From the NCBI RefSeq assembly GCF_004210375.1, contig NC_134827.1:105633285-105697284 (forward strand): a stretch of DNA of 64,000 nucleotides, written 5' to 3'. The position numbers were made by a program, and so were the translations under genes. This document shows positions 41,201 to 54,130 of this stretch, piece after piece. Origin of the DNA: Tachypleus tridentatus. Its lineage: Eukaryota > Arthropoda > Merostomata > Xiphosura > Limulidae. How positions within the stretch are numbered: position 1 is the stretch's first letter; each line of letters opens with the position of its first letter. The notes under the pieces are model-generated. The model ran no database searches, was not told the origin of the DNA, and was given only the letters and a program-made list of their open reading frames with translations.

Positions 41201-44200
41201 AGTAGAGTTATTATTATTAGAGTTAGTGGAGTTATTAGTATTATATTTAGTAGAGTTATTAGAGTTAGTTCAGTTATTAGTAGTAGAGTTAGTAGAGTTT
41301 GTAGTATTAGAGTTAGTAGAGTTATTAGAGTTATTAGAGTTAGTTGAGTTATTAGTAGTAGAGTTAGTAGAGTTATTAGTATTAGAGTTAGTTGAGTTAT
41401 TAGTGTTAGAGTTAGTAGAGTTATTAGTATTAGAGTTAGTAGAGTTATTAGTATTAGAGTTAGTAGAGTTAGTTGAGTTATAAGTAGTAGAGTTATTAGT
41501 ATCAGAGCTAGTAGAGTTATTAGTATTAGAGTTGGCAGTTATTGGTATGAGTTATTAGTATTATAGTTAGTAGAGTTATTAGTATTAGTGTTAGTAGAGT
41601 AATTAGTATTAGAGTTGGCAGTTATTAGTATTAGTTATTAGTATTAGAGTTAGTAGAGTTATTATTATTAGAGTTAGTGGAGTTATTAGTATTAGAGTTA
41701 GTAGAATTATTAGAATTAGAGTTAGTAGAGTTATTAGTATTAGAGTTCGCATTATTAGTATTAGAGTTAGTAGAGTTATTAGTATTAGAGTTGGCAGTTA
41801 TTAGTATTAGAGTTAGTGGAGTTATTAGTATTATATTTAGTAGAGTTATTAGAGTTAGTTCAGTTATTAGTAGTAGAGTTAGTTGAGTTATTAGTATTAG
41901 AGTTAGTAGAGTTATTAGTATTAGAGTTAGTAGAGTTATTAGTATTAGAGTTAGTAGAGTTATTAGTATCAGAGTTAGTAGAATTATTAGTATTAGAGTT
42001 AGTTGAGTTATTAGTATTAGAGTTAGTAGAGTTATTAGTATCAGAGTTAGTAGAGTTATTAATATTAGAGTTGGCAGTTATTAGTATTAGTTATTAGTAT
42101 TAGTGTTAGTAGAGTTATTAGTATTAGAGTTAGTAGAGTTATTAGTATCAGAGTTAGTAGAGTTATTAGTATTAGAGTTAGTTGAGTTATTAGTATTAGA
42201 GTTAGTAGAGTTATTAGTATTAGAGTTAGTAGAGTTATTAGTATTAGAGTTGGCAGTTATTAGTATTAGTTATTAGTATTAGAGTTAGTAGAGTTATTAG
42301 TATTAGAGTTAGGAGTTATTAGTATTAGAGTTAGTAGAGTTATTAGTATTAGAGTTAGTAGAGTTATTAGTATTAGAGTTAGTAGAGTTATTAGTATTAG
42401 AGTTGGCAGTTATTAGTATTAGAGTTAGTTGAGTTATTAGTATTAGAGTTAGTTGAGTTATTAGTATTAGAGTTAGTAGAGTATTAGTATTAGAGTTAGT
42501 TGAGTTATTAGTATTAGAGTTAGTAGAGTTAGTAGAGTTATTAGTATTAGAGTTAGTAGAGTTATTAGTAGTAGAGTTAGTAGAGTTATTAGTGTTAGAG
42601 TTAGTAGAGTTATTAGTATTAGAGTCAGTTGAGTTATTAGTATTAGAGTTAGTAGAGTTATTAGAGTTAGTTGAGTTATTAGTAGTAGAGTTAATAGTAT
42701 TAGAGTTAGTTGAGTTATTAGTATTAGAGTTAGTTGAGTTATTAGTATTAGAGTTAGTAAAGTTATTGATATTAGAGTTAGTTGTTATTAGTATTAGAGT
42801 TAGTTGCGTTATTAGTATTAGAGTTAGTTGAGTTATTAGTATTACAGTTAGTAGAGTTATTAGTATTAGAATTAGTAGAGCTATTAGTATCAGAATTAGT
42901 AGAATTATTAGTATTACAGTTAGTAGAGTTATTAGTATTATATTTAGTAGAGTTATTAGAGTTAGTTGCGTTATTAGTATTAGAGTTAGTTGCGTTATTA
43001 GTATTACAGTTAGTAGAGTTATTAGTATTAGAATTAGTAGAGCTATTAGTATTAGAGTTAGTAGAGTTATTAGTATTAGAGTTAGTAGAGTTATTAGAGA
43101 TAGTTGAGTTATTAGTAGTAGAGTTAGTAGAGTTATTAGTATTAAAGTTAGTAGAGTTATTAGAATTAGAGTTAGTAGAGTTATTAGTATTAGAGTTCGC
43201 ATTATTAGTATTAGAGTTAGTAGAGTTATTAGTATTAGAGTTGGCAGTTATTAGTATTAGAGTTAGTAGAGTTATTATTATTAGAGTTAGTGGAGTTATT
43301 AGTATTATATTTAGTAGAGTTATTAGAGTTAGTTCAGTTATTAGTAGTAGAGTTAGTAGAGTTAGTTGAGTTATTAGTATTAGAGTTAGTAGAGTTATTA
43401 GTATTAGAGTTAGTAGAGTTATTAGTATTAGAGTTAGTAGAGTTATTAGTATCAGAGTTAGTAGAGTTATTAGTATTAGAGTTAGTTGAGTTATTAGTAT
43501 TAGAGTTAGTAGAGTTATTAGTATTAGAATTAGTAGAGCTATTAGTATCAGAATTAGTAGAATTATTAGTATTACAGTTAGTAGAGTTATTAGTATTATA
43601 TTTAGTAGAGTTATTAGAGTTAGTTGCGTTATTAGTATTAGAGTTAGTTGCGTTATTAGTATTACAGTTAGTAGAGTTATTAGTATTAGAATTAGTAGAG
43701 CTATTAGTATTAGAGTTAGTAGAGTTATTAGAGTTAGTTGCGTTATTAGTATTAGAGTTAGTTGCGTTATTAGTTTTAGAGTTAGTAGAGTTATTAGTAT
43801 TAGAATTAGTAGAGCTATTAGTATCAGAATTAGTAGAGTTATTAGTATTAGAGTTAGTAGAGTTATTAGTATTATATTTAGTAGAGTTATTAGAGTTAGT
43901 TGCGTTATTAGTATTAGAGTTAGTTGCGTTATTAGTATTACAGTTAGTAGAGTTATTAGTATTAGAATTAGTAGAGCTATTAGTATTAGAGTTATTAGAG
44001 TTATTAGTATTAGAGTTAGTTAGTTATTAGTTATTAGTATTAGAGTTAGGAGTTATTAGTAGTAGAGTTAGTTAGAGTTATTGGTTAGTAGTTATTAAGT
44101 TAGTAGAGTTATTAGTATTAGAGTTAGTAGAGTTATTAGTATTAGAGTTATTATTAGTTATTAGTATTAGAGTTAGTAGAGTTATTAGTATTAGAGTTAG

Positions 44201-47062
44201 GCAGTTATTAGTATTAGAGTTAGTAGAGTTATTATTATTAGAGTTAGTAGAGTTATTAGTATTATAGTTAGTGAGAGTTATTAGAGTTAGTTCAGTTATT
44301 AGTAGTAGAGTTAGTAGAGTTAGTTAGAGTTAGTAGAGTTATTAGTATTAGAGTTAGTAGAGTTATTAGTATTAGAGTTAGTAGAGTTATTAGTATTAGA
44401 GTTAGTAGAGTTATTAGTATTAGAGTTAGTAGAGTTATTAGTATTAGAGTTAGTAGAGTTATTAGTATTAGAGTTAGTAGAGTTATTAGTATTAGAGTTA
44501 GTAGAGTTATTAGTATTAGAGTTAGTAGCAGTTATTAGTATTAGAGTTAGTAGAGTTATTAGTATTAGAGTTAGTAGTTATTAGTATTAGAGTTAGTAGA
44601 GTTATTAGTATTAGAGTTAGTAGAGTTATTAGTATTAGAGTTAGTAGAGTTATTAGTATTAGAGTTAGTAGAGTTATTAGTATTAGAGTTAGTAGAGTTA
44701 TGTTAGAGTTAGTAGGTTATTAGTATTAGAGTTAGTAGAGTTATTAGTATTAGAGTTATTAGAGTTATTAGTATTAGAGTTAGTAGAGTTATTAGTATTA
44801 GAGTTAGTAGAGTTATTAGTATTAGAGTTAGTAGAGTTATTAGTATTAGAGTTAGAGTTGGCGTTAGTTAGTAGTTAGAGTTAGTAGAGTTATTAGTATT
44901 AGAGTTAGTTAGAGTTATTAGTATTAGAGTTAGTAGTTATTAGAGTTAGTAGAGATTTGTTATTAGTAGTAAGTAGAGTTAGTAGAGTTATTAGTAGAGT
45001 TATTAGTATTAGAGAGTTAGTTAGAGTTATTAGTATTAGAGTTAGTAGAGTTATTAGTATTAGAGTTAGTTGAGTTATTAGTATTAGAGTTAGTAGAGTT
45101 AGTGTTAGAGTTATTATTAGAGTTATTAGTATTATAGTTATTAGTATTAGAGTTATTAGTTTTAGATTGGAGTTATTAGTATTAGAGTTAGTAGAGTTAT
45201 TAGTATTAGAGTTAGTTAGTTATTAGTATTAGAGTTAGTAGAGTTATTTATTAGTTAGTTGAGTTATTAGTATTGAGTTATTAGTTATTAGTATTAGAGT
45301 TAGTAGAGTTATTATTATTAGAGTTATTAGTTAGTTGAGTTATTAGTATTAGAGTTAGTAGAGTTATTAGTATTAGAGTTAGATAGAGTTATTAGTATTA
45401 GAGTTAGTAGATTATTAGTATTAGAGTTAGTAGAGTTAGTTATTATTAGAGTTAGTAGAGTTATTAGTATTAGAGTTAGTAGTTATTAGTAGTTAGATTA
45501 GAGTTAGTATTGAGTTATTATTATTAGAGTTAGTAGAGTTGGATATTATTATTAGAGTTAGTAGAGTTATTAGAGTATTAGAGTTATTGCGTTGTTAGGA
45601 TTAGTAGAGTTATTAGTATTAGAGTTAGTAGAGTTATTAGTATTAGAGATTGTGTTAGTAGAGTTATTAGTAGTAGAGTTAGTAGAGTTATTAGTATTAG
45701 AGTTATTATTGAGTTATGTAGTATTTAGGTTAGTAGAGTTATTAGTATTAGAGTTAGTTGAGTTATTAGTATTAGAGTTAGTAGAGTTGTAGTGTTAGAA
45801 GATTAGTAGTAGGATAGTTGGTATTATTGAGTATTAAGAGAGTTATTAGTAGTAGAAGTTAGTAGAGTTATTAGTATTAGAGTTGGGGTTAGAGTTATGA
45901 GTATTAGTTATTAGTTATTAGGAGTTAGTAGAGTTATTAGTATTAGGGGTTAGTATGAGTTATTAGTATTATAGTTAGTAGAGTTATTAGTATAGTTGAG
46001 TTATTAGAGTAAGAGTTAGTTGTTAGTAGAGTTAGTAGTATTAATGGAGTTTAGTATTAGTTATTAGAGTTATAGAGTTAGTAGAGTTATTAGTATTAGG
46101 GTTAGTAGAGTTATTAGTATTAGAGTTAGTTTGAGTATTAGAGTTAGTAGAGTTATTAGTATTAGAGTTGGCGAGTTATTAGTATTAGAGTTAGTAGAGT
46201 TAGTTATTAGATAAGTTAGTAGAGTTATTAGTATTAGTAGTATTAGAGTTAGTTGAGTTATTAGTAGTAGTTATTAATTGTTAGTTGGTAGTTATTAGTA
46301 GTAGAGTTGGTAGGAGTTATTGAGTATTAGAGTTAGTAGAGTTATTAGTATTAGAGTTGGCAGTTATGTGTAAGCGTTATTAGTATTAGAGTTAGTAGAG
46401 TTATTAGTATTAGAGTTAGTTGAGTGGAGTAGTTAGTAGAGTTATTAGTATTAGAGTTAGTAGTTATTAGTATTAGAGTTGGAGTTATTAGTATTGGGAT
46501 TAGTTGCGTTATTGAGTATTAGAATTAGTTGAGTTATTAGTATTAGAGTTAGTAGAAGTATTATTATTAGAGTTAGTTGAGTTATTAGTAGTAGAAGTTA
46601 GTAGAGTTATTAGTATTAGAGTTAGCGTTATTAGTATTAGAGTTAGTTGAGTTATTAGTATTAGAGTGGTAGAGTTAGTAGAGTTATTGAGTATTAGAGT
46701 TAGTTGGGTTATTGTGGTGGTAGGAGGTTAGTAGTAGTTATTAATTATTAAGAGTTAGTTGAGTTATTGATTATGATTAGTAGAGTTATTAGAGTATAGT
46801 TGAGTTGTGTAGAGTTATTAGTATTAGAGTTAGTTGAGTTATTAGTATTAGAGATTAGTGTGAGTTATTTAGTATTAGAGTTAGTTAGAGTTTTATTGAG
46901 TTATTAGAGTTGAAGTTAGAAGTTAGTAGAGTTAGTAGTAGTATAGAGGTTAAGTAGAGTTATTAGTATTATAGTTGAGTTATTAGAGTTAGTTGAGTTA
47001 TTAGTAGTAGTTAGTTAGTAGGGGAGTTAGTTGTGAGTTATTAGTATTAGAGTTAGTAGAGT
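35272..47062 (+). repeat. 11.8-kb array of 24-bp units built from GAG/TTA/GTA triplets
   Basis: The basic unit is 'gagttagtagagttatta' plus 'gtatta', with many triplet-level variants. The + strand is nearly free of C for the whole length. Since all units keep triplet phase, long frames appear on both strands (ELVELLVL-type and ILITLLTL-type repeats), which are repeat artefacts. Larger blocks recur, for example the variant pattern ending at 36582 and again at 37505. From about 44020 phase and unit structure break down up to the N gap. Confidence 0.95.
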
Positions 47063-47562
47063 NNNNNNNNNNNNNNNNNNNNNNNNNNNNNNNNNNNNNN
47101 NNNNNNNNNNNNNNNNNNNNNNNNNNNNNNNNNNNNNNNNNNNNNNNNNNNNNNNNNNNNNNNNNNNNNNNNNNNNNNNNNNNNNNNNNNNNNNNNNNNN
47201 NNNNNNNNNNNNNNNNNNNNNNNNNNNNNNNNNNNNNNNNNNNNNNNNNNNNNNNNNNNNNNNNNNNNNNNNNNNNNNNNNNNNNNNNNNNNNNNNNNNN
47301 NNNNNNNNNNNNNNNNNNNNNNNNNNNNNNNNNNNNNNNNNNNNNNNNNNNNNNNNNNNNNNNNNNNNNNNNNNNNNNNNNNNNNNNNNNNNNNNNNNNN
47401 NNNNNNNNNNNNNNNNNNNNNNNNNNNNNNNNNNNNNNNNNNNNNNNNNNNNNNNNNNNNNNNNNNNNNNNNNNNNNNNNNNNNNNNNNNNNNNNNNNNN
47501 NNNNNNNNNNNNNNNNNNNNNNNNNNNNNNNNNNNNNNNNNNNNNNNNNNNNNNNNNNNNNN
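47063..47562. other. assembly gap, exactly 500 N
   Basis: The run of N is 500 bases. A round size is a scaffolding convention, so the true distance is unknown. Confidence 0.99.
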
Positions 47563-47565
47563 GTA

Positions 47566-47682
47566 TACCCCGCTAGTACAGCAGTAAGTCTACGGATTCA
47601 CAACGCTAAAATCAGGGGTTTGATTTCCTCAGTGGCTCAGCAGATGGCCCAATGTGGCTTTGCAGTAAGAAAACACAATCGC
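47566..47682 (+). mobile_element. SINE-B (mirror of 30706-30822)
   Basis: Head 'cgctagtacagcagtaagtc', then the B-box-like 'gggtttgatttcc', body and a tail 'gtaagaaaacaca'. Confidence 0.78.
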
Positions 47683-47896
47683 TTTCACGAATTGAATCCC
47701 AAACTTATAAACAATTAGAGCGTCTTGAATTCATAAAACAACACTTAGAAAACCTAAAATAAAACTGTGGTTAAAGGTGGGTCTTGTTTGGTGGAAACAA
47801 AATGAAGCAAATAGTAAAAATCTAAAAATCTGACTCGAGCATAATGCGCGCGCTAATCAATAATAATAAAAAGGTTCGTTGTGACGTTTTTTCTCG

Positions 47897-48015
47897 TCTA
47901 CCATTAATATAGCGGTACGTCTATGCATTTACAAGGCTAAAATCCGCGGTTCGATTCCCTCGGTGGGCTGAGCAGAATAACCCGATGTGTATCTTTGCTA
48001 TAAGAAAAATACACG
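47897..48015 (+). mobile_element. SINE-B (mirror of 30374-30484)
   Basis: It contains 'ccgcggttcgattccctcgg' and 'gctgagcagaataacccg'. Confidence 0.75.
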
Positions 48016-48166
48016 ATTTTTCCTCCTAATTCTCTGAGGTATTAAGATTTACTAACGAGAGATCCTTTTCTTTTAATTAGAACAAAATGTTTGTTACAAA
48101 GTTCATTTCACTACTTGTTCAAGCCGTATCCAAACGTCATCTCCTAACGCTCTGGTACCAGACAAC

Positions 48167-48437
48167 GGCCCGGAATGGTTAAGTAATTAGGATGAACGAC
48201 TCGCAGGTTGAGGATCTTGCGTTTGAATCCCCGTTCCACAATAACGTTCGCCATTTCAGCCATGGAAACGTTATAATGTTACTGCCGATCCCACTGTTCC
48301 TTGGTAAAAAAAGTAGCCAAGAGTTGGCGCTGGCTGATGTTGACCATTGCCTTCCCTCTAGCCTCACTGTTAAATTAGGGACGGCTAGCGCAGACAGCCC
48401 TCGTGTAACTTTGTGCGAAATTCAAAAAACAAACAAA
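48167..48437 (+). mobile_element. SINE-A (mirror of 29941-30215)
   Basis: First member of the tail-to-tail SINE pair in this arm; the head is GGCCCGGAATGGTTAAG. Confidence 0.88.
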
Positions 48438-48679
48438 GCTACTCGAGGGCTATCTGCGCTAGCCGTCCCTAATTTAGCAGTGGAAGACTAGAGGGAAGGC
48501 AGCTAGTCATCACCACCCACCGCCAACTCTTGGGCTACTCTTTTACCAACGAATAGTGAGATTGACTATAACGCTCCCAACGGCTGAAAAGGCGAGCATG
48601 TTTGGTACGAGCGGGATTCGAACCCGCGACCCTCGGATTATAAGTCGAACGCCTTAATACACTTGGCCATGCCGGGCCT
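48438..48679 (-). mobile_element. SINE-A (mirror of 29697-29940)
   Basis: Second member of the pair, with head complement GGCCATGCCGGGCC at the high end and B box complement GGGATTCGAACCC. Confidence 0.88.
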
Positions 48680-48904
48680 AAAAACAACAAAAAAATTTTG
48701 ACAATTTTTCTATAATTGATTATCCCAAACTTGGGTTTCGGATGTTAATTTATGGATTTGTTTAGTTTCTACAAAAATATAATGGGATACCAGACCGTTC
48801 GGCCCGGCAAGGTAAAGCGATCAAATTGAATCCTGAGGGTTCCTTATATGTTCACCATTTCAGTAGTAAAGGAGTTATTAATTTTTAATCAATCCCATTA
48901 CTCT

Positions 48905-48982
48905 TTGAGTCAGCGGACTCACACCGCTAGCACAGATAGCCCATCATGCAACTTTGTGCTTAATTCAAAACAAACAAATAAA
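48905..48982 (+). mobile_element. SINE-B fragment (mirror of 29399-29472)
   Basis: It reads 'gctagcacagatagcccatc' and 'tttgtgcttaattcaaaac'. Confidence 0.65.
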
Positions 48983-49509
48983 AAATTCCTTCATACGTAC
49001 TTAACACCGTATTATTGTAATGAAGCACTATTTTTGATATACCAATCAAGGTATTATAATGCAAATGTCATAAAAACATGTCAGTTCAAGAACCCAGTTT
49101 AACACAGAGATACAATGTCTCGTAACCCAAGCGTTTTCAAAAGGTGGACATTTTCTCTTCAGGGATAACTAAAACCGTTAATAAACCCAAATTATAACTG
49201 AAAAACGCATGAGACCGATTTAAGTTTTCGCAATTTCATTAACATTTTCATCAGTGGTTTGGTGGTGAGTGTGGACATTGTTTGTAACAACAATAATGGC
49301 GTTAATCTGAGCTAACCTAAAGCAGATATTGGAGTTATGGGCAAGTGTTAAAAGACATATATAAAAGATACGGAAGTCATTATTTTAAAGATGTAAATAT
49401 TATTGTTTGTTTTGTTTTCAAATTTCGCGCAAAGCTAGACGAGGGCTATCTGTGCTATCTGTTGTACTTTGTACTCTAGCTTTGAATTACCCAGTTTCCT
49501 CCATTGTAC

Positions 49510-49612
49510 CTCCGATGGGATAGCGAGATGTTTACGAACTTATAAGACTAAATTTGGGGTTCGATTCCCTGTAGTAGATACGGCAGATAGATTAATGTGG
49601 TTTTGGTCTAAA
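49510..49612 (+). mobile_element. SINE-B (mirror of 28766-28866)
   Basis: It contains 'gatgggatagcgagatgttt' and the B box 'gggttcgattccc'. Confidence 0.75.
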
Positions 49613-49848
49613 ACCAGCAAATCGATTACATTTACTTCAATAATTTGTTCGCTGACACAATGAGAGTTATAATAAGGTAAGCCTTTTGTGTACAGAGATT
49701 TTTTAAAATTAAAGTTCGCAAACAAATAAGTCTTTCGATATAACCAAATGCTCACCATTTTGTCTGAAATCAATATTAAACATCGAAGAAAAATATTTAA
49801 AAACGAATTACTCGATTTTTTGTGGAAACCTGTTTTTTCTTTTGTTCT

Positions 49849-50090
49849 TGGTCAGGTGGGTTATGAGGGTCGCGGGTTCGATTCCCCGTCACACCAAACA
49901 TGCCCGTCCTTTCAGCCGTGGAGAGATTATAATGTGACGGTCAATCCCACTATTCGTTGGTAAAAGAATAGCTCAAGAGCTGGCTGTGGGTGGTGATGAC
50001 CAACTGCCTTCCTTTTAGGCTTACACTGCTAAATTAGGGACGGCTAGCGCAGATAGCTCTCGTGTAACTTTGCGCAAATTTCGAAAACAG
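49849..50090 (+). mobile_element. SINE-A (mirror of 28290-28530)
   Basis: The same shortened head (ggtcaggtgggttatgaggg) is present, so the deletion predates the arm separation. Confidence 0.85.
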
Positions 50091-50732
50091 ATAAAAAAAC
50101 GTCTCCCTTACCAATATTTTTTTTCTTATGCAAAACCTAATTTATAATCAAATACAACGCCTTGTTAGAAAATTTAAAACGAAACGTAATGAAAATTTCA
50201 CGTTAACGCTGGTGTATATCTGTCTGTCTGCATCGTCAATGGTATTGAACCCCAATTTATGTTTCTGTCATCGTCCAAAACTGTAGTATCTGATATAAAT
50301 ATCATAATGTTTGAAATGTGGCCTGAATCATCGAACACCCAAGGCCTTTTTCACTATTACAACGATTTTCTGTGTTTCAAAGATAAGCCAGAGGGCCCAT
50401 AACAATAAAACTGGAGTCCGCGATGCACCTGCCCTTATAAGAAAAGCTTTATTACAACCTGAAAAAAACATGTAAAAGTCAATACGAATTACGTTGTTCA
50501 TTAACCGCCAGGGTTCTTGCTTCTAGGGCTGTTCAATTCCCTGTTTATAAAAATAAGAGGTTGAAATTCCCCTTGGGAACTTTCTAGCAATATATCAATG
50601 GAAAGGGTGGGACCTTATAAACGAGTGGAAGGAAAGTACTTAAGACAGTGCACTGAATCCAGTTTTTCATTACACGAAACGATAAAAATAACGCCGCTTA
50701 TAAAGTAATTTACAGATATATATACGTTTGGT

Positions 50733-50851
50733 CGTTGTTTTGAATTAAGCACAAATCTACACAATGGGCTATCTGCTCTGCCCTCCACGGGTATCGAAAC
50801 TCGGTTTTAGCGTTATAAGTCCGCAGACATATCGCTGAGCCACTGGGGGAC
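50733..50851 (-). mobile_element. SINE-B (mirror of 27527-27646)
   Basis: Reverse-complement copy with the same flanking 'atatatacgtttgg' direct repeats. Confidence 0.88.
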
Positions 50852-51049
50852 AATATATACGTTTGGAATTCATAAATAGTTGTCCACTGTTCTCAACAAG
50901 TTATTTAATTATTCACGTTCCCTGGCGACAAATCAGATTATTTTGATTTCAACAAGTGTTATAGTGGCAACTGTAACAGCTTTTGGTAGTTACATTGGAC
51001 TCGACTGCAGCACCAGCCTTCTTTTTAATGTCAGGTTTTATCACTGAAT

Positions 51050-53560
51050 GTACCCGGAATCCTCTCTGTGTAGCTTTAAATTTATCTAGAATCCTCTCTG
51101 TGTAGCTTTAAATGTATCTAGAATCTTCTCTATGTAGCTTTAAATTTATCTAGAATACTCTCTGTGTAGCTTTAAATTTATCTAGAATCCTCTCCGTCTA
51201 GTTTTAAATTTATCTTTAATCTTCTCTGTGTAGCTTTAAATTTATCTAGAATCCTCTCCGTCTAGCTTTAAATTTGTCTAGGATCTTCTCTGTCTAGCTT
51301 TAAATTTATCTAGAATCTTCTCTATGTAGCTTTAAATTTATCTAGAATACTCTCCGTCTAGTTTTAAATTTATCTATAATCTGTGTAGCTTTAAATTTAT
51401 CTATAATCTTCTCTGTGTAGCTTTAAATTTATCTAGAATACTCTCCGTCTAGTTTTAAATTTATCTATAATCTTCTCTGTGTAGCTTTAAATTTATCTAG
51501 AATCCTCTCTGTCTAGCTTTAAATTTATCTAGAATTTTCTCTGTGTAGCTTTAAATTTATCTAGAATTTTCTCTGTGTGGCTTTAAATTTATCTAGAATT
51601 TTCTCTGTGTAGCTTTAAATTTATCTAGAATCCTCTCTGTCTAGTTTTAAATTTATCTATAATCTTCTCTGTGTAGATTTAAATTTATCTAGAATCCTTC
51701 TCTCTAGCTTTAAATTTATCTAGAATTTTCTCTGTGTAGATTTAAATTTACCTAGAATTTTCTCTGTGTGGCTTTAAATTTATCTAGAATTTTCTCTGTG
51801 TAGCTTTAAATTTATCTAGAATTTTCTCTCTGTAGCTTTAAATTTATCTAGAACTTTCTCTGTGAAGCTTTAAATTTATCTAGAATTTTCTCTGTGTAGC
51901 TTTAAATTTATCTAGAATCTTCTCTGTGTAACTTTAAATTTATCTAGAATTTTCTCTGTGTAGCTTTAAATGTATCTAGAATCTTCTCTATGTAGCTTTA
52001 AATTTATCTAGAATACTCTTTGTGTAGCTTTAAATTTATCTAGAATCCTCTCCGTCTAGTTTTAAATTTATCTTTAATCTTCTCTGTGTAGCTTTAAATT
52101 TATCTAGAATCCTCTCCGTCTAGCTTTAAATTTGTCTAGGATCTTCTCTGTCTAGCTTTAAATTTATCTAGAATACTCTCCGTCTAGTTTTAAATTTATC
52201 TATAATCTGTGTAGCTTTATATTTATCTATAATCTTCTCTGTGTAGCTTTAAATTTATCTAGAATCTTCTCTGTGTAGCTTTAAATTTATCTAGAATCCT
52301 CTCCGTCTAGTTTTAAATTTATCTATAATCTTCTCTGTGTAGCTTTAAATTTATCTAGAATCCTCTCTGTCTAGCTTTAAATTTATCTAGAATTTTCTCT
52401 GTGTAGCTTTAAATTTATCTAGAATTTTCTCTGTGTGGCTTTAAATTTATCTAGAATTTTCTCTGTGTAGCTTTAAATTTATCTATAATCTTCTCTGTGT
52501 AGATTTAAATTTTTCTAGAATCCTTTCTCTCTAGCTTTAAATTTATCTAGAATTTTCTCTGTGTAGATTTAAATTTACCTAGAATTTTCTCTGTGTGGCT
52601 TTAAATTTATCTAGAATTTTCTCTGTGTAGCTTTAAATTTATCTAGAATTTTCTCTGTGTAGCTTTAAATTTATCTAGAACTTTCTCGGTGTAGCTTTAA
52701 ATTTATCTAGAATTTTCTCTGTGTAGCTTTAAATTTATCTAGAACTTTCTCTGTGTAGCTTTAAATTTATCTAGAATTTTCTCTGTGTAGCTTTAAATTT
52801 ATCTAGAATTTTCTCTGTGAAGCTTTAAATTTATCTAGAATTTTCTCTGTGTAGCTTTAAATTTATCTAGAATCCTCTCTGTGTAGCTTTAAATTTATCT
52901 AGAATCCTCTCTGTGTAGCTTTAAATTTATCTAGAATTTTCTCTGTGAAGCTTTAAATTTATCTAGAATTTTCTCTGTGTAGCTTTAAATTTATCTAGAA
53001 TCTTCTCTGTGTAGCTTTAAATTTATCTAGAATCCTCTCTGTGTAGCTTTAAATTTATCTAGAATTTTCTCTGTGTAGCTTTAAATTTATCTAGAATTTT
53101 CTCTGTGAAGCTTTAAATTTATCTAGAATTTTCTCTGTGTAGCTTTAAATTTATCTAGAATTTTCTCTGTGTAGCTTTAAATTTATCTAGAATTTTCTCT
53201 GTGTAGCTTTAAATTTATCTAGAATCCTCTCTGTGTAGCTTTAAATTTATCTAGAATTTTCTCTCTGTGGCTTTAAATTTATCTAGAATCCTCTGTGTAG
53301 CTTTAAATTTATCTAGAATCCTCTCTGTGTAGCTTTAAATTTATCTAGAATTTTCTCTGTGAAGCTTTAAATTTATCTAGAATTTTCTCCGTGTAGCTTT
53401 AAATTTATCTAGAATCCTCTCTGTGTAGCTTTAAATTTATCTAGAATTTTCTCTGTGTAGCTTTAAATTTATCTAGAATTTTCTCTGTGAAGCATTACAT
53501 TTATCTAGAATTTTTTCTGTGTAGCTTTAAATTTATCTAGAATCTTCTCTGTGTAACTTT
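51050..53560 (-). repeat. 32-bp minisatellite (mirror of 24905-27325)
   Basis: Units read 'ctttaaatttatctagaatt' then 'ttctctgtgtag'. The array is about 90 bp longer than in the left arm and has a different order of variant units. Confidence 0.95.
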
Positions 53561-53746
53561 TGTGGGAAAATTATATTCTTGAGGTCTACTAAACTGGTTT
53601 GTTGCTAAGCCTTTTTGAGACGATGAACAAGTAATGTATATTGTAGGACGTCACCTTCTATTTGATAAACAAACAATGTAAACGCTGGATGAATCATGAT
53701 GACGAGAAAACCACTTGAAATAAAAATGTACTTTCACGACAGCTAG

Positions 53747-53828
53747 TATGGGTACTAAAACTTTAATTAAAGTAAAGTACAGAAGAACGTTTCGACCTTC
53801 TTAGGTCATCTTCAGGTTAACTTGATGA
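53747..53828 (-). repeat. hammerhead-like direct repeat (mirror of 24650-24731)
   Basis: Reverse complement with the same core elements (GTTTC, GACC/GGTC, TCTTCAG). Confidence 0.7.
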
Positions 53829-54130
53829 ATGGAGCGAACACATAATTTGAAATTAGTAAATATAAATAGGTGAAACACTTATTTAACAACAACATGTAAT
53901 AAACTACTACTAAACCCATTATTTGTGTTTACAACAGTTAGTCTAGAAAAACAAAGAAAACCTCAACTAAAACAACAAGGACAACAAATATATTTACCAA
54001 AATAATCTTATATTTTGTAGATTAATGACAAATTTTCATCTACAAGTTTTTACTGAACATTTGTAAGAATGATTAATCAAATGAGTATGCGCAGGTTTTC
54101 AGTCATTTCCAGTGGTAAACTCTCTCCAAA

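Noticed and set aside
36385-44030. Many open frames of ELVELLVL-type on + and ILITLLTL-type on -
   Set aside because: They come from a 24-bp, triplet-phased tandem array and exist on both strands; there is no start context, no non-repeat domain and no splice support.
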